This document shows, piece after piece, positions 46,510-56,022 of a stretch of 64,000 nt of DNA. This stretch comes from Pantoea sp. GD03673 (GTDB lineage: Bacteria > Pseudomonadota > Gammaproteobacteria > Enterobacterales > Enterobacteriaceae). A model generated the notes under the pieces. It saw only the letters and a program-made list of their open reading frames with translations, did not search any database and was not told where the DNA came from. Position 1 is the stretch's first letter, and the number at the start of each line of letters is the position of its first letter. The stretch is taken from the NCBI RefSeq assembly GCF_029844725.1, contig NZ_JAOCKJ010000009.1:1-64000 (forward strand). The letters run 5' to 3'. Both the position numbers and the translations under genes were made by a program.

Positions 46510-47427
46510 CTACGGATTTTTAGTGCTGTATTGCTGCATGTTCTGCTGCGTCACCAGCTCAAACGGGATCCACTGGTGGGAATCGACCTTCTGTCCTTTG
46601 ATCATCTGCTGCGCCACCTCAACCGATTTTTTGCCCTGACCCACGGCATCCTGGAACACCGTCACCGCCAGTTTGCCGCTGGCCAGCGCTTTCAGGCCAT
46701 CCGGCGTGGCATCAATGCCGCCCACCAGAATGGTTTTCTTTGGTTTTGCCTGGGCAACCGCCATGGTTGCGCCAATTGCCATTTCGTCGTTGTTGGCGGC
46801 AACAATATCAATCTCTTCTCCGTTTGAGAGCCAGTTGAGCATTAAATCCATCCCCTCATTGCGCGCATAGTTGGCGGTCTGCTTCAGCACCACTTTCATG
46901 TCGGGATACTTTGCCACCACCTGCTCCACATCTTTCGTGCGCTGCAGCGCGCCCGCATCGCTGAGGTTACCGATCATAATGGCGACGTTGCCACGGTAAC
47001 CGGCCTGTTTCGCCAGCGCTTCCATCTGCAATGTGCCGGACTCGCGTTCGTCAGATCCAACAAACACCACGCCCGGCGGCAGGGTTTTATCGCCCGGCGT
47101 ACGGTTAACGTAAACCAGCGGAATGTGCGCCTGCTGCGCCAGTTTTGTCAGGGCAGGCGTACTGGCAGAGTCAACCGGATCGACAATAATCGCGTCCACC
47201 CCGGCGCTGATAAAGCTCTGGACCTGATCGGTCTGACGGCCCACATCGCCACGCGCATCTTCGAACTGCGCATCCAGCTGGCGCGCTTTGGCCTCTTTGG
47301 CGATCGCCTGGCGAATAATCGTCAGGAAGTTCTGGTCGAAATAGGCCATCGAGACGCCGATTTTTTCTGCCAGCGCCGATGTGGAAAGAGAGAGCAGACA
47401 GAGTAATGCCCATGCGCGTGTTTTCAT
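46510..47427 (-). CDS. Periplasmic sugar-binding protein (RbsB type), orphan
   Basis: A 305-residue periplasmic binding protein with a signal peptide ending STSALA before EKIGV. The chain shows the type I binding fold of ribose/galactose-binding proteins: IIVDPVDSASTPALTKLAQQAHIPLVYVNR (partly quoted), VGSDERESG and IVAANNDEMAIGA. No ATPase or permease gene lies within 10 kb, so it either serves a distant ABC system or a chemoreceptor. Confidence 0.88.
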   Translation of the reverse strand: MKTRAWALLCLLSLSTSALAEKIGVSMAYFDQNFLTIIRQAIAKEAKARQLDAQFEDARGDVGRQTDQVQSFISAGVDAIIVDPVDSASTPALTKLAQQAHIPLVYVNRTPGDKTLPPGVVFVGSDERESGTLQMEALAKQAGYRGNVAIMIGNLSDAGALQRTKDVEQVVAKYPDMKVVLKQTANYARNEGMDLMLNWLSNGEEIDIVAANNDEMAIGATMAVAQAKPKKTILVGGIDATPDGLKALASGKLAVTVFQDAVGQGKKSVEVAQQMIKGQKVDSHQWIPFELVTQQNMQQYSTKNP

Positions 47428-47847
47428 TGCGGACTCCCGGGGTCAGCCTGATGGAATGTATTTTTCATTTATTGCAAAAATGGATAAAGAAGATCATTTG
47501 CAGCTTAGAAACTGCCGTCAGGTTTGACAACCCGCCTTTTTCACACTTGCTAACGCCGCCACACTTTGTCGTGAAATCGCCGCGTCATAGCTGTCAGCGC
47601 CGGTGAAATCCTCGACCTGGTGCACACTCTGCGGCAGAAGGCCGCAGCTTTTTGCGCTTTTGTGCAGCGCCGCACGGGCGGTTGTGGGGGTTGTCAGAAA
47701 ACCGCGCAATCGGGCCTGACAATCTCAACATCCGCACAATGACCAATAGTTAGCCGCCTATCTATATTTCCTGAAGCGGGAAATTCCAGCGTTATTCCTG
47801 AAAAAAACCTCGTGGCGCACTCTGCCGCTTTTTAAGGAATTCAGCTC
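47428..47847. other. Gene-free region with a terminator-like hairpin
   Basis: A 420-bp gap between divergent genes. It holds a perfect TTGACA at 47524-47529 and a 7-bp hairpin CTGCGGC-AGAAG-GCCGCAG (47629-47647) followed by CTTTTT on the plus strand. Nothing is expected to end transcription there, because the gene on the left reads the other way. The region also carries the promoter of the transporter gene at 47848. Confidence 0.55.
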
Positions 47848-49239
47848 ATGCCAAAAGACCCAACGCGTCAACGGACAAGCCATGTCCGCATCCTGATCCT
47901 CTGCCTGATCCTGTTTCTGTCGGTCGTGGCTTACGCCGACCGTTCGATCCTCTCGATCTCCGGATCGGCGATCAAAGAGGCGTTCGGCCTGTCGGCGATC
48001 CAGCTGGGGCTGATCCTCTCTGCCTTCAGCTGGGCCTACGTTATCGGTCAGATCCCCGGCGGACTGTTTCTTGACCGCTTCGGGGCCAAGAAAGTGTATG
48101 GCGTCACGCTGGCACTCTGGTCTGTCTCGACCCTGGCGATGGGATTTGTGGGGGAGTTCTCCAGCGGCATGACCGGCGCGCTGATGCTGATGTTTGGTCT
48201 GCGCTTTCTGCTGGGATTGATTGAGGCACCCAGCTTTCCCGCCAATGCGCGTGTGGTGATTATGTGGTTCCCCCGTTCAGAGCGGGGGCGGGCGTCATCG
48301 CTGTTCAGCTCGGCACAATATTTTGCCGTCGCCATCTTCTCGCCGCTTTCTGGCTGGCTGGTGTCGCGCTTTGGCTGGGAATGGCCGTTCTTTGTGCTGG
48401 GTGGCATCGGCCTGCTGGCGGTGTTTGTCTGGGCGACCTGGATGCGCGAGCCGCGCCACCATCCCGGCGTGTCGGAAAGTGAACTGCGCCACATCATTGA
48501 TGGCGGTGCGCTGGTGGATATTGATGCGGCGCAGACGCTGAAAGCCCGCCCACCGGTCAGCAAAGCGATGTTCAGAAAGCTGCTCACCAGTCGCATGCTG
48601 TGGTGCGCCTATCTGGGTCAGTACTGCATCATCGCGCTCAGCTACTTCTTCATTACCTGGTTTCCGATCTATCTGGTGCAGGCGCGCGGCATGAACATCA
48701 TGGAGGCGGGTTTTGCCACCATAGCCCCGGCGCTGTTTGGCTTTCTCGGCGGGATCAGCGGGGGTTACCTGTCAGACAAGTTAATCGCCCGGGGCTGGAG
48801 CGTTTCCTGGGCGCGTAAAACGCCCTATATCGCTGGCATGCTGATGGCATCGAGCCTGGTGCTGGCGGCGATTATTCCCGGGAACAGCGGCATCATCGCC
48901 ATCATGTCCTTTGCCTTTTTCGGCAAAGGCATCGCGGCGGGCGCAGGCACCTGGACGGTGATCAGCGACACCGCCCCGAAAGAGGCGGTCGGTCTGGCAG
49001 GGTCCATTTTTAACGGCATCGGCAATATTGCCGGTTTCACCACGCCGCTGCTGTTCGGCATCATCGTCGGGCTGACCGGCAGCTACAGCATCGGGCTGGC
49101 GTTTGTGGCGGCGCACTGCGTGGTTGCGGCGCTGCTGTTCCTGCTGGTGATGGGACCGATTGAACGCGTGGGTGAAGAGACCGATCGCCCGGCATCCTCT
49201 CACAGTCAGGAGAAAGAAGATGGCATTAAAGCAATGTAA
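47848..49239 (+). CDS. MFS transporter (anion:cation symporter type)
   Basis: A 463-residue 12-helix transporter of the ACS group (hexonate/glucarate/galactonate carriers). Typical blocks are VVAYADRSILSISG at TM1, GQIPGGLFLDRFGAKK after TM2 and RFLLGLIEAPSFPANARVVIMWFP around TM4. AAGGAATTCAG precedes the ATG. Its 3' end overlaps the start of the 2-hydroxyacid dehydrogenase by 20 bp, so the pair is a transport-plus-reduction operon, possibly for a keto- or hydroxy-acid such as ketogluconate (inference). Confidence 0.88.
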   Translation: MPKDPTRQRTSHVRILILCLILFLSVVAYADRSILSISGSAIKEAFGLSAIQLGLILSAFSWAYVIGQIPGGLFLDRFGAKKVYGVTLALWSVSTLAMGFVGEFSSGMTGALMLMFGLRFLLGLIEAPSFPANARVVIMWFPRSERGRASSLFSSAQYFAVAIFSPLSGWLVSRFGWEWPFFVLGGIGLLAVFVWATWMREPRHHPGVSESELRHIIDGGALVDIDAAQTLKARPPVSKAMFRKLLTSRMLWCAYLGQYCIIALSYFFITWFPIYLVQARGMNIMEAGFATIAPALFGFLGGISGGYLSDKLIARGWSVSWARKTPYIAGMLMASSLVLAAIIPGNSGIIAIMSFAFFGKGIAAGAGTWTVISDTAPKEAVGLAGSIFNGIGNIAGFTTPLLFGIIVGLTGSYSIGLAFVAAHCVVAALLFLLVMGPIERVGEETDRPASSHSQEKEDGIKAM

Positions 49240-50176
49240 TGTGCTGATCAAAGGGAAATTTCTGCCACCGCAGCTGATAGCGAAGATTGAAAGCACGTTT
49301 ACCACCTTCCGGCTGTGGGAAGCGGAAGATGAGGCGGCTTTTCTGGCTGAACAGGGGGCTGCCATCGATATCCTGGTCACCAGCGGCAACGCGGTAATGG
49401 GCGCACCCGCCGCGCTGATCGCCGCGCTGCCCAATCTGAAAGCGATCTGCAGTAACGGCGTCGGTTATGACAGCATTGATACGGAAGCCGCCCGGTCGCG
49501 TGGCATTGTGGTGACTAACACGCCAGAGGTGCTGAATGATTGCGTTGCCGATCTGGGGATGGGGCTGCTGCTGGATGTGGCGCGCCGCATCAGTGAAGCC
49601 GATCGCTTTACACGTGCCGGGCACTGGTCGCAGGGCCGCTTTCCGCTGAGCAGCAAAATCGGTGGCAAGGTGTGCGGGATCGTCGGGCTGGGCAATATCG
49701 GCCAGGCGGTGGCAAGGCGTGCGCAGGCGTTTGAGATGGCGATTCACTACTACAACCCCCGTTCACGTCCCGACGTCCCCTATACCCGTCATGACAGTCT
49801 GGTGGCGCTGGCGCAGCAGGCCGATTTTCTGGTGCTGACGCTGCCGGGTGGGCCTGCCACGCGCCATATTATCAATGCCGGGGTACTGCAGGCGCTTGGC
49901 CCGCAGGGTTTTCTGATCAACATCGCACGCGGCAGCGTGGTGGATCAGCAGGCGCTGGTGGCGGCGCTGGAAACCGGGCAGATCGCCGGTGCCGGGCTGG
50001 ATGTGTTTGAACAGGAGCCGCAGATCCCTGACACCCTGCGCCAGCGCGACAATGTGGTGGTGACGCCGCATATTGCCAGCAGCACCCGCGAAACCATGGC
50101 GGCGATGGCCAACCTGGTGTTTGAGAACATGCTGGCGTTTGCCCGTGGAGAGCCGGTGCTCACCCGCGTAGTGTAA
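49220..50176 (+). CDS. D-isomer 2-hydroxyacid dehydrogenase
   Basis: A 318-residue NAD(P)-dependent 2-ketoacid reductase. The Rossmann motif GIVGLGNIGQAVARRA, active-site Arg in NIARGSVVD, Glu in GLDVFEQEP and His in TPHIASSTRET are in family order. Similar to glyoxylate/hydroxypyruvate/2-ketogluconate reductases. ATG 49220 with CAGGAG upstream is inside the transporter 3' end, a 20-bp overlap; a longer frame upstream lies within the transporter and is not used. Confidence 0.88.
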   Translation: MALKQCNVLIKGKFLPPQLIAKIESTFTTFRLWEAEDEAAFLAEQGAAIDILVTSGNAVMGAPAALIAALPNLKAICSNGVGYDSIDTEAARSRGIVVTNTPEVLNDCVADLGMGLLLDVARRISEADRFTRAGHWSQGRFPLSSKIGGKVCGIVGLGNIGQAVARRAQAFEMAIHYYNPRSRPDVPYTRHDSLVALAQQADFLVLTLPGGPATRHIINAGVLQALGPQGFLINIARGSVVDQQALVAALETGQIAGAGLDVFEQEPQIPDTLRQRDNVVVTPHIASSTRETMAAMANLVFENMLAFARGEPVLTRVV

Positions 50177-50332
50177 CGGCAACAAACACTTACAATGCCG
50201 AACGAAGCGTGCGGCAGGATGGCTCTCCTCTGACCACTTGCCCGCGCCCTGCCGCCGCACAAAACAGCCTGAAGAATATTTGTCCAGCTGCCGATATCAC
50301 CTTACCACCCTCTGTTACTAAGGAGTGATAGC

Positions 50333-51499
50333 GTGATAAAGCTGATGACGATTGATGAACTGCGCCCGGGGATGTTTATCCACAAGCTGGAAGTGTGGTG
50401 GATAAAAGACCAGCGTATTCATAATCAGATGCTGATCACCGATCCACGACAAATTGCCACGTTACGCAGTGAAGGGATCCGCCAGCTCTGGATCGACCTC
50501 GATCGATCCGTGCAGGCACCGATTGCCTCCCCGGTCGCAAAGCGAACCATTGGCCGCACCCCGTTTTTTCAGGAGCTCGATCAGGCACAGCTGATCTTTC
50601 AGCAGGGCAAACCGAAAGTCCTGGCGATGTTCAACGAAGCGCGGCTGGGCAACGGCCTGAAGCTCGATTATATGATGGACCTGGTGGATGAAATCGCCGG
50701 ATCGATCACGCGTGAACCCTCAGCAATGCTCAGCGTGGCACGGCTGAAAAATCATGATGATTACACCTATCTGCACTCGATGGCGGTCTGCGGGCTGATG
50801 ATTGCGCTGGGTAAAAAACTTGGGCTGGATGAGCAGCAGCTGCGCCGGGTAGGGATGGGCGGTTTACTGCATGATGTCGGCAAAGCGGCCGTGCCGCTGG
50901 CGATCCTCAACAAAGCGGGCAAGCTCACAGAAGAGGAGTTCAGCGTAATGCGTGAGCATCCGGTGGTGGGCACGCAGATGCTGATAGAAGCCGACGCCGA
51001 TGACGATCTGCTCGATATCGCCCTGCATCATCATGAAAAATATGATGGCAGCGGCTATCCGCATCGCCTGAAGGGCGAGGCGATCTCGCTCTACGCCCGT
51101 ATGGCGGCGGTGTGCGATGTCTATGATGCCGTTACCTCAACCCGCTCCTATCGCAACGGCTGGACACCGGCAGAGGCGATGCACCAGATGCTGAGCTGGC
51201 GCGGCCATTTCGACCCAGGCCTGCTGCACACCTTCGTGCGGACCATTGGCATCTATCCGGTGGGCTCGCTGGTGCGTCTGGCGTCCGGCCGGGTGGCGCT
51301 GGTGGTAAAAGCGGGCGAAAAATCGCTGATGCGTCCCTGCGTGCATGTCTTCTGGTCGCTGCACGCCCAGCGCGAAGTGAAACCGGAGGAGCTCGATCTC
51401 GGCGACAGTTTCTGCACTGACAGCATTGTGGGCGCAGAGGACAGTACGCTATGGGGTAACGTCGATCTGAATCGTATCTGGGCGCTGGAAGTCGCCTGA
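50333..51499 (+). CDS. HD-GYP domain protein (cyclic di-GMP phosphodiesterase)
   Basis: A 388-residue protein with an N-terminal DUF3391-type domain (about 1-75) and an HD-GYP domain. Metal ligands and signature: His148, His180-Asp181 (LLHDVGK), His209, His232-His233 and the loop YDGSGYP (the GYP triplet), Asp262. All HD residues are intact, so it should hydrolyse cyclic di-GMP, lowering biofilm-promoting signal. AAGGAGTGATAGC precedes the start. It lies 108 bp upstream of kdpF with no evident functional tie. Confidence 0.9.
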   Translation: MIKLMTIDELRPGMFIHKLEVWWIKDQRIHNQMLITDPRQIATLRSEGIRQLWIDLDRSVQAPIASPVAKRTIGRTPFFQELDQAQLIFQQGKPKVLAMFNEARLGNGLKLDYMMDLVDEIAGSITREPSAMLSVARLKNHDDYTYLHSMAVCGLMIALGKKLGLDEQQLRRVGMGGLLHDVGKAAVPLAILNKAGKLTEEEFSVMREHPVVGTQMLIEADADDDLLDIALHHHEKYDGSGYPHRLKGEAISLYARMAAVCDVYDAVTSTRSYRNGWTPAEAMHQMLSWRGHFDPGLLHTFVRTIGIYPVGSLVRLASGRVALVVKAGEKSLMRPCVHVFWSLHAQREVKPEELDLGDSFCTDSIVGAEDSTLWGNVDLNRIWALEVA

Positions 51500-51509
51500 T
51501 TTTTCGCCA

Positions 51510-51538
51510 TTTTTACACTATTTTTACGCCCGCCCGCT
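51510..51538 (+). promoter_or_regulatory. KdpE-type binding site upstream of kdpF
   Basis: The sequence TTTTTACACTATTTTTACGC then CCGCCCG closely follows the E. coli KdpE site pattern (T-rich repeats, TTTTTTTACACC, CCGCCCG). It is 70 bp before kdpF. A TTTATA at 51553-51559 may serve as -10 with a poor -35, as expected for KdpE-dependent transcription under potassium limitation. Confidence 0.75.
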
Positions 51539-51607
51539 GCATTTTAACCCCTTCTTTATACGCCTCCGCGCAAGCTAAGCCATAAATCCAATCCTCTGGA
51601 GGTTCCT

Positions 51608-51697
51608 GTGAGCGTGGGCGTAATAACCGGCATTGTGCTGGTGGTGTTGTTGCTGGGCTATCTGATCTATGCCCTGTTAAATGCGGAGGCCTTCTGA
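51608..51697 (+). CDS. kdpF: KdpF, small stabilising subunit
   Basis: A 29-residue hydrophobic peptide reading [18 protein letters not shown] then [11 protein letters not shown], starting at GTG 51608 with GGAGG at 51598. It matches E. coli KdpF in length and most residues. One membrane helix stabilises KdpABC. Its TGA overlaps the kdpA ATG (TGATG at 51695-51699). Confidence 0.92.
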   Translation: MSVGVITGIVLVVLLLGYLIYALLNAEAF

Positions 51698-53385
51698 TGG
51701 CGGCCAATGCTTTTTTACTCATCGCATTTTATCTGGTGCTGCTGATGGTACTGGCGCAGCCGCTTGGCCGGGGTCTGGCCTCGTTAGTGGCTGACAAGCC
51801 CGTGTTTGCCCGCCTGGAAGCGCCGCTGTGGCGACTGCTGGGCGCACAGGATTCGGCTATGCGCTGGCCGCATTACCTGCTGGCGATTCTGCTGTTCAAC
51901 GCGCTGGGTTTTGTGGTGCTGCTGGTCATCCTGCTGATGCAGGGATCGCTGCCGCTTAATCCACAGCAGCTGCCCGGCCTGAGCTGGCATCTGGCGCTGA
52001 ACACCGCCGTGAGCTTCGTGACCAACACCAACTGGCAGTCCTACAGCGGAGAAAGCACCCTGAGCTATTTCAGTCAGATGGTGGGCCTGACGGTGCAGAA
52101 CTTCCTCTCTGCCGCGACCGGTATCGCCGTCGCGTTTGCGCTTATCCGTGGCTTCGCCAGTCGCAGCGTGGCGACGCTGGGTAACGCCTGGCGTGACCTG
52201 ACGCGCATCACGCTTTATGTCTTACTGCCTGTCAGCCTGCTGATGGCGCTGTTCTTTGTCAGCCAGGGCAGCATTCAGAACGTTGAGCCTTACCACAGCT
52301 TCTCCACGCTGGAAGGCGTACAGCAGACGCTCTCAATGGGACCGGTGGCGTCGCAGGAGGCGATCAAAATGCTGGGCACCAACGGTGGCGGTTTCTTTAA
52401 CGCCAACTCTGCCCATCCGTTTGAAAACCCTAACGCGCTGACTAACCTGGTGCAGATGCTGAGCATCTTCCTGATCCCGGCGGCGCTCTGCTTCGCGTTT
52501 GGCGAAAGCGTGCGTGACCGTCGTCAGGGCCACATGCTGCTGTGGGCGATGACGCTGATGTTTGTCGCGGCGGTCACGGTGGTGATGTGGGCCGAACTGC
52601 AGGGCAATCCGCATTTCCTCCAGCTGGGGGCCGACAGCGCCGTCAACATGGAAGGCAAAGAGACGCGCTTTGGCATCCTTAACAGCAGCCTGTTTGCGGT
52701 CATCACCACTGCCGCCTCCTGCGGCGCGGTGAATGCCATGCACGACTCCTTTACCGCGCTGGGCGGCATGGTGCCGATGTGGCTGATGCAGCTGGGCGAA
52801 GTGGTCTTCGGCGGCGTCGGTGCCGGTCTTTACGGCATGCTGCTGTTTGTACTGCTGGCGGTGTTTATTGCCGGACTGATGATTGGCCGTACCCCGGAGT
52901 TCCTGGGTAAAAAAGTCGATGTCTGGGAGATGAAAATGACCGCACTGGCGATTCTGGTCACCCCGGCGCTGGTGCTGATCGGCACCGCACTGGCAATGAT
53001 GACCGACGCCGGACGCAGCGCAATGGCGAACCCGGGCATTCACGGCTTCAGCGAAGTGCTTTACGCGGTCTCGTCAGCGGCCAACAACAACGGCAGCGCC
53101 TTTGCCGGACTGAGTGCTAACACACCGTTCTGGAACCTGTTGCTGGCGGTCTGCATGCTGCTGGGCCGTTTTGGCATCATCATTCCGGTGATGGCAATTG
53201 CCGGTGCGATGGCGGTGAAAAAAGTGCAGCCGGTGGGTAACGGCACGCTGCCCACCCACGGCCCGCTGTTTATTGCACTGCTGATTGGCACGGTGCTGCT
53301 GGTGGGCGCACTGACCTTTATTCCTGCTCTGGCGCTGGGCCCGGTGGCTGAGCATCTGCAACTTGTTCAGGGACAATCCTCATGA
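51697..53385 (+). CDS. kdpA: Potassium-transporting ATPase subunit A
   Basis: A 562-residue channel-like subunit that selects and passes K+, built from four repeats each with a selectivity segment (for example [44 protein letters not shown]). Length as E. coli (557). Overlaps kdpF and kdpB by a few bases, so the complex is made from one coupled mRNA. Confidence 0.97.
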   Translation: MAANAFLLIAFYLVLLMVLAQPLGRGLASLVADKPVFARLEAPLWRLLGAQDSAMRWPHYLLAILLFNALGFVVLLVILLMQGSLPLNPQQLPGLSWHLALNTAVSFVTNTNWQSYSGESTLSYFSQMVGLTVQNFLSAATGIAVAFALIRGFASRSVATLGNAWRDLTRITLYVLLPVSLLMALFFVSQGSIQNVEPYHSFSTLEGVQQTLSMGPVASQEAIKMLGTNGGGFFNANSAHPFENPNALTNLVQMLSIFLIPAALCFAFGESVRDRRQGHMLLWAMTLMFVAAVTVVMWAELQGNPHFLQLGADSAVNMEGKETRFGILNSSLFAVITTAASCGAVNAMHDSFTALGGMVPMWLMQLGEVVFGGVGAGLYGMLLFVLLAVFIAGLMIGRTPEFLGKKVDVWEMKMTALAILVTPALVLIGTALAMMTDAGRSAMANPGIHGFSEVLYAVSSAANNNGSAFAGLSANTPFWNLLLAVCMLLGRFGIIIPVMAIAGAMAVKKVQPVGNGTLPTHGPLFIALLIGTVLLVGALTFIPALALGPVAEHLQLVQGQSS

Positions 53386-55430
53386 GTCGTCAACAACAGG
53401 CGTTATTTGACGCAGCCCTGCTGCGTACCTCGGCCTGGGATGCGGTGAAAAAGCTCGATCCTCGGGTGCAGTTCCGTAACCCGGTGATGTTTGTGGTCTG
53501 GCTCGGCAGCGTGCTGACCACGCTGCTGGCGCTGGCGATGCTGACCGGCCGGATCAGCGGCAGCGCCAGCTTTACCGGTGCGATTGCGCTCTGGCTCTGG
53601 TTCACCGTGCTGTTTGCCAACCTGGCGGAAGCGCTGGCAGAAGGGCGCAGTAAAGCCCAGGCCAGCAGCCTGAAAGGGGTGAAAAAGACCAGCTTTGCCA
53701 AAAAACTGTCAGCGGCACGCTATGGCGCGGAGTGGCAGCAGGTCGGTGCCGACCAGCTGCGCAAAGGCGACGCGGTACTGGTGGAAGCGGGCGATATCAT
53801 CCCCTGCGACGGTGAAGTGATGGAAGGGGGAGCCTCAGTGGATGAGAGTGCCATTACCGGCGAATCTGCACCGGTCATCCGTGAGTCGGGGGGTGACTTC
53901 GCCTCTGTGACCGGCGGTACGCGCATTCTCTCTGACTGGCTGGTGATCACCTGCAGCGCCAACCCGGGCGAAACCTTCCTTGACCGGATGATCGCCATGG
54001 TGGAAGGGGCGAAACGCCGTAAAACTCCGAATGAGATCGCCCTGACTATCCTGCTGGTGTCACTGACCATTGTATTCCTGCTGGCGACCGTCACGCTCTG
54101 GCCGTTCTCGGCCTGGGGCGGCACGCCGGTCAGCATCACGGTGCTGGTGGCGCTGCTGGTCTGTCTGATCCCGACAACCATCGGTGGCCTGCTGTCGGCG
54201 ATTGGTGTCGCGGGGATGAGCCGGATGCTGGGTGCGAATGTCATTGCGACCAGCGGTCGTGCGGTGGAAGCCGCAGGCGACGTGGATGTGCTGATGCTCG
54301 ATAAAACCGGCACCATCACGCTGGGTAATCGTCAGGCGACCCAGTTCCTGCCCGCACCGGGCGTCAGCGAAGAGCAGCTGGCCGACGCCGCACAGCTCGC
54401 CTCGCTGGCCGATGAGACGCCAGAAGGCCGCAGCATCGTGGTGCTGGCGAAACAGCGATTTAATCTGCGCGAGCGCGATCTCAGCAGCATGGGGGCCAGC
54501 TTTATTCCGTTCTCAGCCCAGACCCGCATGAGTGGCGTGAACGTGCAGGACCGGCTGATCCGTAAAGGCGCGGTCGATGCGGTACGCCGCCATATCGAAG
54601 CGAACCACGGCCGTTTTCCTGCTGAGGTCAATGCGCAGGTGGAAGAGGTGGCACGCAGTGGCGGCACGCCGCTGGTGGTGTCAGAGGGCGCAAACGTGCT
54701 GGGCGTGGTGGCTCTGAAAGATATCGTGAAAGGCGGCATTAAAGAGCGCTTTGCCGAACTGCGCAAAATGGGCATTAAAACGGTGATGATCACCGGTGAT
54801 AACCCGCTGACCGCGGCGGCGATTGCAGCGGAAGCTGGCGTGGATGACTTCCTGTCAGAGGCCACGCCGGAAGCCAAGCTGGCGCTAATCCGCCAGTATC
54901 AGGCAGAAGGGCGCTTAGTGGCGATGACCGGTGACGGCACCAACGATGCCCCTGCACTGGCGCAGGCGGATGTGGCGGTGGCGATGAACTCCGGTACGCA
55001 GGCGGCGAAAGAGGCGGGCAACATGGTCGATCTCGACTCGAACCCGACCAAGCTGCTGGAAGTGGTACACATCGGTAAACAGATGCTGATGACACGCGGT
55101 TCGCTGACCACCTTCAGTATCGCCAACGACGTGGCGAAATATTTCGCCATCATTCCGGCGGCGTTTGCGGCGACTTATCCGCAGCTCAACATGCTCAACG
55201 TGATGCAGCTGCACTCGCCCGCCAGCGCGATTCTGTCGGCGGTGATCTTCAACGCCCTGGTGATTATTTTCCTGATCCCGCTGGCCCTGAAAGGCGTCAG
55301 CTACCGCCCACTGAGCGCCGCTGCGCTGCTGCGTCGCAACCTGCTGATTTACGGTCTGGGTGGCCTGCTGGTGCCGTTTGTGGGCATCAAAGCAATCGAT
55401 CTGCTGTTAGTGCTTTCAGGCATGGCCTGA
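53382..55430 (+). CDS. kdpB: Potassium-transporting ATPase subunit B (P-type)
   Basis: A 682-residue P-type ATPase. Phosphorylated Asp307 is in DKTGT, the actuator TGES is at 159-162 with Ser162, the residue known to be inhibited by phosphorylation at high K+, and the [17 protein letters not shown] hinge motif is intact. Works with KdpA as energy-coupling subunit. Starts within the kdpA stop (ATGA). Confidence 0.97.
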   Translation: MSRQQQALFDAALLRTSAWDAVKKLDPRVQFRNPVMFVVWLGSVLTTLLALAMLTGRISGSASFTGAIALWLWFTVLFANLAEALAEGRSKAQASSLKGVKKTSFAKKLSAARYGAEWQQVGADQLRKGDAVLVEAGDIIPCDGEVMEGGASVDESAITGESAPVIRESGGDFASVTGGTRILSDWLVITCSANPGETFLDRMIAMVEGAKRRKTPNEIALTILLVSLTIVFLLATVTLWPFSAWGGTPVSITVLVALLVCLIPTTIGGLLSAIGVAGMSRMLGANVIATSGRAVEAAGDVDVLMLDKTGTITLGNRQATQFLPAPGVSEEQLADAAQLASLADETPEGRSIVVLAKQRFNLRERDLSSMGASFIPFSAQTRMSGVNVQDRLIRKGAVDAVRRHIEANHGRFPAEVNAQVEEVARSGGTPLVVSEGANVLGVVALKDIVKGGIKERFAELRKMGIKTVMITGDNPLTAAAIAAEAGVDDFLSEATPEAKLALIRQYQAEGRLVAMTGDGTNDAPALAQADVAVAMNSGTQAAKEAGNMVDLDSNPTKLLEVVHIGKQMLMTRGSLTTFSIANDVAKYFAIIPAAFAATYPQLNMLNVMQLHSPASAILSAVIFNALVIIFLIPLALKGVSYRPLSAAALLRRNLLIYGLGGLLVPFVGIKAIDLLLVLSGMA

Positions 55431-55440
55431 GGAGAAAAAA

Positions 55441-56007
55441 ATGAGTCAGTTACGTCCGGCAATTTTACTGTTGTTGCTGCTTACGCTTGTTACCGGCGTG
55501 GTTTATCCTTTCCTCACCACCGGTCTGGCGCAGTGGCTGTTTCCGGCCCAGGCCAACGGCTCGCTGCTGGAGGAGGAGGGAGTGGTGCACGGGTCCGCGC
55601 TGATTGGGCAGAACTTTACCCAGCCCGGCTATTTCTGGGGTCGTCCTTCAGCCACCAGTGATAAACCCTACAACCCGCTCTCTTCAGGGGGCAGCAATCT
55701 GGCCGCCAGCAACCCGGCGCTGGACAAAGCGGTAGCCGACCGCGTTGCTGCGCTGCGGGCCGCCAATCCGCAGGCACCTGGCGCGGTGCCGGTTGAGCTG
55801 GTCACCGCCTCAGCCAGCGGGCTGGATCCGGATATTTCGCCACAGGCCGCCCTCTGGCAGGCCCCGCGTATTGCCGCCAGCCGCAGGGTGCCGGTGGCAC
55901 AGGTCGAGGCGCTGATTGAAAAGATGACGCATCGTCCGCTGATGCCCTTCCTCGGCACGCCGACCCTGAATGTGCTGCAGCTGAATATGGCGCTCAACGA
56001 ACTGTAA
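55441..56007 (+). CDS. kdpC: Potassium-transporting ATPase subunit C
   Basis: A 188-residue single-pass subunit with an N-terminal membrane helix ([21 protein letters not shown], partly quoted) and a periplasmic domain with [17 protein letters not shown] and the [12 protein letters not shown] block. Stabilises KdpAB. 10 bp after kdpB with GGAGAAAAA as ribosome-binding site. Confidence 0.96.
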   Translation: MSQLRPAILLLLLLTLVTGVVYPFLTTGLAQWLFPAQANGSLLEEEGVVHGSALIGQNFTQPGYFWGRPSATSDKPYNPLSSGGSNLAASNPALDKAVADRVAALRAANPQAPGAVPVELVTASASGLDPDISPQAALWQAPRIAASRRVPVAQVEALIEKMTHRPLMPFLGTPTLNVLQLNMALNEL

Positions 56008-56022
56008 GGTGTTAAGGAAGCG

